The notes beneath the pieces were generated by a model. The model worked only from the letters and a program-made list of their open reading frames with translations. It was not told the origin of the DNA and searched no databases. This document shows positions 21,861 through 32,784 of a stretch of 64,000 nucleotides of DNA, one piece after another; position 1 is the stretch's first letter; every line of letters begins with the position of its first letter. Both the position numbers and the translations under genes were made by a program. The stretch comes from Aquilaria yunnanensis. Lineage: Eukaryota; Streptophyta; Magnoliopsida; Malvales; Thymelaeaceae. The stretch covers positions 58,526,501 to 58,590,500 of the forward strand of contig CM077596.1 in the NCBI GenBank assembly GCA_039654915.1, given 5' to 3'.

Positions 21861-23743
21861 AGGACTTACCTCTTTAAATTGAGGTTCATCAAGAAAAAGG
21901 CATGTTCTAACAACAACAAAGCAAGGAAAGACAAAGGAATTAAGCATCGAGAGGTTACAGAAATTATGGTAAGGATTCCTATACTCACTTCGTTGCATGG
22001 TGGATTTCCATGATTTTGTTTGTGAGTATTCGGGCCCCTAGGTGATGGTCAAAGAACCATGTGATCCTAGGAGTGCATACAGGGCTAAGTTGTTTTATTG
22101 CTTCGGCAATTCTGTGTGAGGATTTCTCATACTCACTTTGTGAGTATTCGGGCACATAGTGCATAAGTGGGCTAAGTATCATTGCTTTGGCAATTCTGTT
22201 TACTCATGAGTTCTGTGCAAGCATTACGGCTAGGAATTGAGTTTGGCCAACTCAATTCCCAAGCTAAGGAGCGCTCAGTACGGTATAAGAAATGGTCGAC
22301 CGATATTGTGTGATATGGAATATGCTAATGCTTGCTATGCCCAATACGGAATGGTGTATGTGGCGTGTTGTGTTGTGTGCTTCTATGAATTGGTTATGCA
22401 TGCTGATCCCAATTATTATTATATCTGCTATATGATTGTGTTTTCTTTGTCTTAGTGTTTTCCTTTGCAGGAACATGGAATAATTGTCATTACATTCTTG
22501 GCATAAGTAGGCCTTGAAGGCCATATGTTAGGCTTTGGAAGCCATATGTTGGCTTTGAAAGCCATATGAAATTCCTCACTAAGTTAGGCATTGGATGCCA
22601 CCGGAATCTTTACTGAGTTTTATAACTCACCCGCCCTGCTCTACTTTTGTAGGAAATGGATTCCTTGAAAGGTCAAGCTAAGAGTATTGGAATACTCTTT
22701 CTGATGTGTTAAAGGGTTGGGTATGTGTATGGTATTGCTCAATATATTCATATGTCCTAAGTGACTTATGCGGTATAGTTTGCTTGTGAATCAAGCTAAT
22801 GGTGTGGACTTCCTTATGCATGCTTATAGAGTCTAGAAGTTGTGGGAACAAGGTTTATTAAGGTGGAATGTGTTCTATAAAATTATGCATTAATTGCCAT
22901 GTATCATGCTTTTGAATATCATGGCTAAGTTCTAAGTGAATATGTTCACTTTCAATTCAACACCATTTTTTTTATGACTTGTAAATATGAACTCACGGAC
23001 TATGGTATGTTTTGGTATGCTTGGTGATTTTACCATGTGCTTGGTATGAGCTAAGAATGATATGCAAGCATGGAAGTTAAGTTGTTTATGTTCAATGAGA
23101 AGGAGCTCGCATGTTAAGTACCAACATAATTGCATGTTCATAAAGATATGTTCAATAATGAAGCATGCAACATTTGGCCTTGTATGTGCACCTAAGGAAG
23201 AATTGCAAGTGAGCTTGGATTAGTATGGAAATGGTCACATGTGTGCTAAAATGGCATCAAAGGATATTAAGTACATGTAAATGGACATGTGTACTTTTGG
23301 GTGAATTAAGTATGTGAAGTGATGCCTATGATATTGTGTGCACAAGTGGAGAAAATACTGGAAGAGGATTATGTTTGACTATGTGCTATGGAATGATGTA
23401 TGCATGTTTCTAAGTTACATAAGATCATGCAAAACATGAGTTCATAAACAAGTTTTCAAAATATGGATTTGGTGTTTTGGTTGCCATGCATGTACTTGGC
23501 TAAGCATGATAAAGATCATGAAATGAACACTAAATTCCACATAGGTGCTAGCTTGTTTCTGAGAGCACTCCAACTTTACCTTAAATAAGAACTTAACAAG
23601 CTAGTATCGGTAAGTATCCTGGGGTTCGTGCCCGTATGTTTTGATAAGATTTATTTAAATGCCCCTTCTGTGTGAAAATTTCACTGCGTGCTTAAGTAAT
23701 CGGGCCCGAATAGGCCAGCGGCAAGTTTGGGCACGACATATTC

Positions 23744-24392
23744 CATTATTGCAACAATCCTAGATGTTTTTCGATATGCTCTATTTAATGTCCAGTCTTT
23801 TATCTTTTAGGGATACTTTAGCTCAATAGTTATTTTTAGCTAAAAAACCAGGACTACCAAATTATACAGTCTATCTTTCCTTGTAATTTTCCAAACCCTC
23901 TTTCCCACTCTTGGGGTACACGTCTTCTCAATCTAAGCATAATCATGTTGTTTTTACTTTGGATGAGGCCTAACAGTGCTATTATAATTTGGGTGTTACA
24001 GCATGGCTCTAAATGGGTACTAATACTTTGCCTATTTTCCATGATGTTTTTCATCTTCCACATTGCCCCTCCACACTAGGAGTTGAACTTAATGCTATTC
24101 ATGGTGCTATTATGACAACTAAGAAGTTCCAAATAAAAGTGCTTAATGCATTAATTGACTGTACTAAGACTATTCCTATTCTAAGTGGTATTTTGGTCCT
24201 CCACCTAGCTTGGGCAAGTTCGATTAAGCAAATATGCATGAGCCTAGAGATGTTTGATCAATGTACAATCAATGTTGTTCTTCAGATCAGGCCTCAATGG
24301 CATATTCCCTTGCTCAGGCATATCTTCCAACTCTTCTTAGTTAATCATTTCTTTTCCCTTATGTCTTGCTTTTAAGCATAAAAAAAAAAACA
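23744..24392 (+). pseudogene. LINE 3' part with poly-A tail
   Basis: This continues the LINE after solo LTR B1. A stretch near 24076-24200 (GVELNAIHGAIMTTKKFQIKVLNALIDCTKT) fits the C-terminal RNase H-like domain of plant LINEs (AELxAIxxGL...). The sequence ends with a run of 11 adenines at 24381-24391, as expected for target-primed insertion. A matching target duplication was not found because the 5' end is unclear. Confidence 0.6.
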
Positions 24393-26830
24393 AATTTTCC
24401 TCATTGTAAATTAGATTTTTGTGCAAATTTAGTTATTAAAGCTGGGAACTAATATGCAAAGAAATATAAAGGTTTGGGATCGACATGCAATGAAATGGAG
24501 GTTGAGTACAAAGTTTCAATGAGAATTAAAGGTGTAGAACTTTTGGCGTAATTTACACATTTAATTTAGAATGGGCATGCTTAAATGGTAGGATTTTCTA
24601 TTTTCATTTTAATATTTGAATTTTTGCTATTTTATATTTGAAATTGGAAAAAAAATATTCAAAAATGTTAAATTTTATTTTGTAGGCATCTATGATATTC
24701 TCTATAATTATGTGAATGAGATGGATGGGCATGTTGAATTGGTACTGTTTTTTTTTTTTTTCATCCTATTTTTTAGATTTTGGCTATTTTAGTGTCTAAA
24801 TTAAAAAAAAAAAGTTAAGGGTGTCAATATTTGCAAGAAATCATATAAATAGGTAAATATGAAAAAAAAATTAGACCAAAAAATTTAACATAAATATTAT
24901 TCATTAACACGTTCTTCCAATGTAAATAAATTACATGTAATTATTATAAATTTATAACATTTTTAATATAAAAAATACATTAAAAATTTTTATTGCTAAA
25001 TTAAATACTTAACAATGTATTTCAAATTTTACATTTTTTAACAAATTATCAAAAAACAAAATAGTCATAAATAGAAAAAAATGCATACTAATAGCACAAC
25101 TTAATATTAAATATACCATTAGTTTTTATTTAAAATATTAAAATAATTGGTAACATAAAGAATAGCATAAATTTTGTAAATATTCCCTAAATTTTAATTT
25201 GTACTTCCTTATCATTCTTAACCTATTATGTATTCCATTTTGGTTCTAAATTTTGAAAATATTTCATATTAGTCTTCAATTAGATGAAATCTATTAACTC
25301 AAAAAGTGTCTATCCAACTTCTATTTTTTAAAATTATTTAAACAACTTGATAATTTTTCTATAAGAAACTTGAACTAGGAAATAATTTTTTGACAATTAA
25401 AGAAAATTTTGCGTATTAATTTTTCCCATATATGAAATAGTTATTATGGATAGTGCCTACACTTATTATGTAACAATTTTTTGCTGGGTTAAAAAATTGC
25501 ACCTCGTGAGCATTAAATTAAAATTTTTTTAATTGGTTTTGAATAAAAAAAGAACAATGAAAAAGTTTAGGAAGAAATTTAGGTCACATTAATCATGGGT
25601 ATTGAAGGAAATTAATTTTTCAATGAAAATGATGTATTTTATGTATATTTTATGTATGTTAAAAAGAAAACTAATAAAAGATTAAAGATTATATTTCAAA
25701 AAAATTTCATAGGGCCACCTCTGTGGAATATTGCCTCCGTGGTTGGTGGAACGGCAGTGAGCTGCTTGCAAGATAAGAACATAGAATCGAAAAGAGCGAG
25801 GAAAGAAGTCCTTGGGTCAATTCCTAGGGGAGGATACTCTGACACCCAAGTAAGTCTTTTTGGTATGGTGTAATAAGCCATAAATGATGAACATAGTGTA
25901 CCTAGTGTGGTTAGTGAAAGCCTTCTCATATAGGGCTCCTCAAGTTAATGCAAAGCATCGTTTGAGGTGGCTATTTGTCCCCTATCCCAATAGGCATGCT
26001 GACTTGTGGCCTACTAGAAGGTTTGATAGCCTTTCCCCAACTACAAGTATGGAAATGTTTCTAGCGAGAATCAGCCGTTTGGATGATGACAACTAAAGTG
26101 GGGCATGTGGATGATGCAGGGAGGTCTTTCCAGCATGTTTTTTGGGACGTACCCTTCTCCGAGATCTTGAGGGGCTTTCACTTCCGTAAAATGTACTCAC
26201 ACCTTATATCTAATTTTCTTTTTGATTTCATCTTGAATATATTAGTTATCTTCACATATTAAAAATTAAGGACCCTAAGAAATTTACATTTATACTTATT
26301 GCAATAAATTACTTTAGCATCTGTAGTAGTTATTTTCCCCTAAATAATGAATTTTTCAAATTATGTGCACGATTTTCTTTTTCCTTTCTTATTGCAATAA
26401 TTTTTAATCATATTTGCAATGTTGTAATGAAATTATTGTACAGCAATATGGTACATTTTTCCATAAGAGTAATATAATGAATGAGATTATACACCAAAAT
26501 ATTTTGTAAATCTTTATTCAAAACATTTTCCTTTTTATACTTAAATTACTAATTAGATATGAATTAAATGCAACACTGCAAAGTATAATTTTAATATGTA
26601 AATTTAGATATTTTTTAAGAGAGTCATGAGCTTTTCGAAGATATGCTCTGATTAAACTTAAACCAATAAGAATACATGTTTATGCCCTATAATCATGTAA
26701 ATAAATATTTATAATTAGTTACTTTTATGTAAATTATAAATTAAGGGTGTATTTGTTACAAAGGTCCTTCTTTATTGAGAACTCAAGGATTAAAAACATC
26801 ATTACTATAAAAGATTGAAATCTTAATACT
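24393..26830. other. AT-rich intergenic DNA
   Basis: No gene is recognised. The stretch 25700-26160 is richer in GC and contains GGATACTCTGACACCCAAGT, reminiscent of the CTCCGACGCCCAAGTCAG segment in the Tat LTRs of this window. It may be a worn fragment of an LTR, but no termini were found. Confidence 0.5.
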
Positions 26831-26986
26831 GAGGCCCCGTCTGAGAATAACTTTTCTAATTAGCATTAAAATTTTAGATAATTTATTGATGGTGAAGATG
26901 AAATAGCTATGGCTAAAATTTACTCTTAGATAGCTTTTCTAAAACTCTAATGGTAATTGCTAACATTAATACCAAACAGGAGCCTA
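26831..26986. mobile_element. Short MITE-like element with CCCCGT/CTGTTTGG ends
   Basis: About 156 bp. The left end reads GAGGCCCCGTCTGAGAATAAC; the right end, inverted, reads AGGCTCCTGTTTGGTATTAA. These resemble the GGGCCCGTTTGG ends common to plant hAT-type MITEs. A clear 8-bp target duplication was not identified. Confidence 0.45.
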
Positions 26987-28850
26987 ACATAGGGCACTGA
27001 TTAAAGAGACAAATAAAAGATTTATCTATGCATGTTTCTAAAATATTAAATTTTACTTTTGTTTTTCTCAGAAGCAATTAAATTTTACTTTTAAGTGTTA
27101 ATAAAATTATTTCATTGAAATTAAAGGGTAATAAAATTGAAAAAAATTTGTGCTTTAGGTCTTCTTCAATAATAATATGAAATCAAGGAGAAGTTTGTTG
27201 AAAAAATTAAACTTTAATGGCAACTTAGGGATTTTTTCCATTAAATGTAAGATATGACTCATGTAATTTACACGTCCTTTTTTATTTGTACTTTTTTCCT
27301 TTAGAGTCCTAGCACTAATATAATTCTAATTAAATAAACATTAAACAACGAAATATCTAGGCCTCAGTAAAAAAATAAAATAACTTATAATTTAAGAGCA
27401 AAAATGTCATCCAACATTTTGACACCTTGATAATTTTTGTGACGTGTATTCATGTGTATGTGTGTGTTACGAATTCATATATAATTCAATATTGGGGAAA
27501 ATTCTATGGTAGAGAAACTGATTCACTTATAGAGAAGCATTAAAATGGTGACATGTGGCTCATTATAACCTATTAACCTGTTAAATATGTAACACATACG
27601 TAAAATGCTTAAAAATTATAATAATAAATAGAAAAAATGAAGAAAAAATTTATAGAAATAAAATAAAATGAGAAAAAAATAGTAGCATGAATAAATAAGA
27701 AAACTTAAGAAAACTTATGTTATGTGATTTAATACACACACACACACACACACACACATAAGCTCTTTAAAAAACACAAATGTAAGGAAACAAAATGATT
27801 CATTACTTGGTTATATTGTTACATATTTAAGTATTTTAAATGCTAATAAAAGATAGATGAAAAGTTTGAAGGTGGAGATCATTGTAAAACAAAACACACA
27901 TTGAAAAATAAGATTAAGAAGGTGATAAATTTTTTTATTAATTTATATAAAAGTACAACATAAGTATGAATTATCTTATAATAATGTACAAAAGAAAATA
28001 GTAATACATTAGCACAATAGAATAACAAATTAGTGAAAGAATGTGTAAGTAACATGTATAAACCACTGGACTACTCTAGTTGGAGTATTAGGTAATATAT
28101 ATTGTTCATAATACGAATAAAATGTAATTGTAGTTTAAATCTTAGATTGCACATGAATCCAAGGTAAAGGAAATTCAAAGATGAACATGGTGTGAGAATG
28201 AGAACATTAGCATGCATAGGAGAAACAAATGTATAACATCATTTAGTTTGAGTTGGAAATAATGGAAATATGAAATAAAAAGAAAATTAGCATCTAATAT
28301 GATGAAAAAAAATTAATAGCGAGAGAAGGAATAAAACATGTAGAATAGTAAAAGAATTTTTGAATTTAGGTGTTAGAGATACAAAAAAAAAAAAATAGAT
28401 ATCATCATTATTAAATGAAAATGTCATATTCATAACAGATAACATTATTATTATGCACAAAAATGTCAATTTTGTTGAATAATATCATTGTTCTTAAATT
28501 TAAAAATTTTATATTGATAGTTAAAACTCTTATTATTGTGCACTTAAAAGTTATTTTATCCTAAGAAAATGTCTTATGCTTAACAGTGATTAAAATGTCA
28601 TTTTTAAAAATTAGTGATATATTTATGATTTTTATAAAAGCTTAATGACCAATTGTGTAATTTTGGAAGGATCATTTTGTAACATTTTGAAAATTTTATG
28701 GACCAAACATGTAATTTTTAAGGATAATTTTGTCAATTTATGGAAGCTTAGGGACTAAATACATAATTTTTAAAGATAATTCTGTAAGCATTTGAAAAGT
28801 TAGGGACCTAACATATAATTTGAAAATTTTTCATTCTGTGAATCTTGTTT
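26987..28850. other. AT-rich intergenic DNA with an (AC)n microsatellite
   Basis: Very AT-rich, with no recognised gene. A run of about 12 AC units lies at 27734-27758. Around 28640-28830 a unit resembling 'GGGACTAA...ATAATTTTTAA(A)GATAATT' recurs three to four times at roughly 55-60 bp. Confidence 0.6.
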
Positions 28851-30300
28851 TATATACCAATAGACTTAGATTTTATATCAACTATTTTGTTTATATACCA
28901 GTAATTTTAAAATGCAAAGAAAACTACTAGTATATAAAAGTACCTCATTCAAAATGTAAATAAAGTCACTTAGAATGTACCTATTTTTATTCCATTATCC
29001 TTGTTTTACAGGCTAAGAACCTGTCAAATTACATACTAGCTATTTCTCCACATATAAAAAATTTATACCTCAGTACTTTTGTTTTTTCCATACCGGGAGC
29101 CTTAAATGACATGCAAGCTATATATATATAAGTTATTTTCATTTCAGTACTATTATTACACACTGAAGGGCATAAAGTTACATATCAGTTATTTCTTTAT
29201 ATACATATTATTTTGAAACATACTACTATGTATAAATTACATACCAATTATTTCTTTATATACATGTTATTTTGAAATATACTACAATGTGTAAAAATGT
29301 CTCATGCGGAATGTAAACAATGTCTCTTTAGTGCATGCCTATTTTTATTTCATTATTCTTATTTTACATACCAGGAACCAATCAAATTACATATAACCTA
29401 TTTTTTGACATACAAAAAATTTACATCCCAATACTCTCATTTTTACGTATCGAAAGCCTTAAATTACATATAAGTTATTTTATTACATACCAGTTATTTT
29501 CATTCTAGTACCCTTGTTTTACATATCGGGGATCTCAACTTACATACCAATTATTTCTTTACATACCATTTATTTTGAAATATACTATGGTATGTAAAAA
29601 TACATCACTTAGAATCTAAATAAGGTCTCTTGATATCTGTCTATTTTCATTTCATTACCATCATTTTACATACTAGGAACTTCTCAAATTACATATCAAT
29701 TATTTTTGCACATACAAAAAATTTACATCCTAGTACTATCGTTTTTACATATCGTAAGCCGTAAATTATATAACAATCATTTCCTTACGTACTAGTTATT
29801 TTCATTCCAGTACTCTCATCTTACATACTGGGGCATCAAGTTACATATCAGTTATTTTTTCTCATATCGGTTATTTTGAAATTTACTAGGTATGTGAAAG
29901 TAACTCACTCAAAATGTAAATAAAGTCTATTGGTATGTGCCAATTTTCATTCCATTACCTATATATATATATATATATATTAGGAATCTATCAAATTACA
30001 TACTAGCGATTTCTCCATATGCCAAAAATTTAAATCACAGTAACCCCGTGTTTAGACACAAGGAGCCTTAAATTACATACAAACTATTTCTTTATATACC
30101 GATTATTTTTATTTTAGTACCCTCATTTTACATTCTAAGCACCTTAAATTACATACCGGCTATTTTTTTATATTTCAGTTATTTTCATTCCAATACCCTT
30201 ATTTTACATATCGGGAGCTTTAACTTACATATTAGTTGTTTTTTTACATTCTCGATATGTCAAATCATCTAACTTGGAATGTAAATATGGTCAACTGTTT
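28850..30300. repeat. Degenerate tandem repeat, period about 300-360 bp
   Basis: An anchor block (AATGTAAATAAAGTC or close variants) recurs at 28953, 29310, 29613, 29913 and 30278, giving periods of about 357, 303, 300 and 365 bp. Within each unit a shorter motif (TTACATACC...TTATTT) recurs in variants about every 40-50 bp. No ORF of note is present. This looks like an old satellite-like local amplification. Confidence 0.75.
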
Positions 30301-30557
30301 TGTCATATAAAAAATTATCATTTCCTTATTGAGAATCGCTTTCTATTCTCAATAGATTGTTATTTTGTCTAAATTTTTTTTTTGTCTTACACAAAATTGT
30401 TTTTTCTTGCCTTGACATCATTTTTATTTCTATTGGAATTTCTAATGAAAGTACAGGAAATGTTTTCCTTTGAATTAACATAAATTATTTTGCATGTGAT
30501 TACTTATACTGTATTATATCACTCTAAGTTATGTGAAAATTGCTATATAATTAAAAA

Positions 30558-31014
30558 GGGAAACTTACAATTACCACCTGAGGTATGTCATAACCTACAA
30601 TTTGCCCCCTCTATTTTTTGAAACCTACACTTTACTCTATATATTTTTTATACTGTTTGATAATAACTTATGAAACTATATTTAAACTATACGATAGTCA
30701 TCTTCCAGTAATTTTAATCTCTCTAATATTTTTTTATATTTAATAGATAATTTAAATTATTAGTTTTTCCTCTCTGTAAATGTATTTTTCTTCCTATAAA
30801 TACATATTAGTATTTTTTAAATATCAGTTGGCTGTGAAAAAAAAATTAAAATCTTGAAATTACTAGAATATGATTATCAAATAGTTTAAATTAAGGTTTC
30901 AAAAGTTCTTGTCGGATACTATAAAGGAAACAAGGGGTAAAATGTAGGTTTTTGAAAATAGAGGGACAAAGTGTAGATTATACTAAACCACAAAGGGGTT
31001 TTTGTAATTTTCCC
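30558..31014. mobile_element. MITE 1 with long inverted ends
   Basis: About 457 bp. The left end (GGGAAACTTACAATTACC, then TTTGCCCCCTCTATTTTTTG) pairs with the right end read inverted (GGGAAAATTACAAAAACC, then TTTGTCCCTCTATTTTC). The inverted similarity runs about 90 bp. Flanks (AATTAAAAA / TAACATAAA) do not give a convincing duplication. The element at 31990-32430 is related. Confidence 0.7.
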
Positions 31015-31989
31015 TAACATAAAGAATGTTCTTTAGTTCTAAATCACAAGTATTCACTAAAAAGATCATTGAATTTCCATTCAACACCATGTTAAAGTCA
31101 CACTTTAATAACTTCAATTACATATCAAATGAAAATTATGAACATCATATCCAACCAAAAAGTTCATCACACAAATTGTTAATTTCTATGTCAATTCACT
31201 TACTAGTCCTACCTTTTGCTTGGCTTCTTGTTTGTTTCACTTGTTTCTTTTTAGCACCTATTTCCCCCCAGTCATTTTATTTTCGTCCTTTCTTTGGACT
31301 CGTTTCCTCTGAACAAGACCAACAACTAGACCAACATCCAATAATGTTGGTAATACATTTTTTTGTTTGTCACTATCACATTGCTATTGTCCTTCATTTC
31401 TAGAAAACACAAGCTATCATTAAAACTAGGAAAACAAAGATAATAATGTATATAAAAATAAAATGCAATATCACGTCTACAGATTGCGGTTCTAAACTAA
31501 AAAACATTCTGCATAAGAGATGTTATTCCTAGATATAAAATCGACATATACAGCTAAGGAATTGTGGTATCGAGGTAAGAGATCACTAATAATGTTCTAT
31601 TGTAAATAAACAGTCCCGTATTCAAAAGCTCATCTTTCACTCTTTAATTAGATTGAATAAATAAACATGAATGACGCATAATAAAAGATGCAACTAATGC
31701 TTCAATTTAGAGTAATTAACTTGAATTAGCATAACTAGAATATTAACGTCTTTTCAAACCCTAAACATCCTTCTTTACTGAAAAACTTTACAATCTTTGT
31801 CTTTTTGCATGGATTCTAGATTTAAATAAAAATTACATAAGTGTTTGAATAATATCTTCTTCATGAAAAAAGTCGACGACTTACTTGGTTTTCTTCTTCG
31901 TTCTTTGTTTTTCTTTTCCTTTTTACTAGCAATTTTTATTTTTTCTTCTTATTTTCTTATTTGATCTTCTAACCTGATAAGATCTTTTC
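31015..31989. other. Intergenic DNA between the two MITEs
   Basis: No convincing gene. A 125-codon open frame at 31026-31403 (plus) has no recognisable domain and a composition typical of AT-rich filler. Confidence 0.55.
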
Positions 31990-32430
31990 GGGTTAATTAC
32001 AATTTGCCCCCCTGATGTTTAGGTGAAATTACACATGCTTAAAAAATATACACTTTACCCCCTACATTTTTAATGCAGTTCAAAAACAACTTATAGAATC
32101 TTAACTTAGATTGTACGGTTTTCATGTTCAAGCAATTTCAATCTATATAGTATTTTTTTAATAATTAATTGAAATTTAAAAAATACTATTTTAAAAACTG
32201 AAAGAAATACAGAAAGAAAAAATTGATAATTTAAAATATCCATTAACCGTAAAAAAATAGTACAAAGATTGAAATTATTGAAATATGGCTACCGTAATAT
32301 CTAAATTAAGATTTTAGAAGTTACTATCCGATTGTATTAAAAAAGTAGGGGACAAAGTGTATATTTTTTAAACAAGAGGGGGCAAAGTGCAATTTCACTT
32401 AAACCTCAATGGACAAATTGTAATTATTTC
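31990..32430. mobile_element. MITE 2 with long inverted ends
   Basis: About 441 bp. The left end GGGTTAATTACAATTTGCCC pairs with the inverted right end GAAATAATTACAATTTGTCC, and the pairing extends through a TTTAxGTGAAATT block. It shares its layout with MITE 1: a 'CCCC' and 'ACACTTT(A/G)' block near each end and an AT-rich middle. It lies about 350 bp past the 3' end of the NLR-like gene. Confidence 0.7.
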
Positions 32431-32784
32431 TATATTTTCTAATCCAAATGCCAAAATTAATATCTTAAGATGCAATGGTTATAATTGCTTCTCTACTCAG
32501 AAAATAATTGCTTCTCTACTCATAGAAAAGAATATATGGTTCTTTACTATAAAAGAATCCAATACTATTGTTATTTCCTTGACAAAACATTCAGGTTTCG
32601 GTTTTAGTTGCCTGGAACTCATTGTTGCATCTTTCTTATCAACAAAATGAACTTTTATTAATCATAAACAATTACACAACTAGACCAAAAGATTTAAAAA
32701 GGACCACTGAACGAGAACGATATATTAAAGGCAACATCTCTGGAAACCGTACGTGTACTGCTCAATTTGAGCCTTCCCTTAACA

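Larger units (their letters stand above)
20464..23738 (+). mobile_element. Solo LTR B1
   Basis: The 3,275-bp segment starts TGTAATGCCCTGAAAATCC and ends GGGCACGACA, with a perfect TATTC duplication at 20459-20463 and 23739-23743. It sits inside the LINE. It has no gag, pol or primer site. Solo LTR B2 (59208-61972, minus strand) is the same family: both contain the block around GACTTTTTCTACCAAACTTAC and the same TG and CA ends. Short ORFs inside have no recognisable product. Its length suits long-LTR gypsy families such as Tekay/Del, but that assignment is inference. Confidence 0.85.

Noticed and set aside
30549..31023. 9-bp target duplication for MITE 1 (AATTAAAAA / TAACATAAA)
   Set aside because: Too few matches in AT-rich sequence to be distinguished from chance.
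31026..31403. 125-codon open frame on the plus strand
   Set aside because: No domain, no recognisable homologue, AT-driven composition; it lies between two MITEs and has no supporting promoter or splice context.
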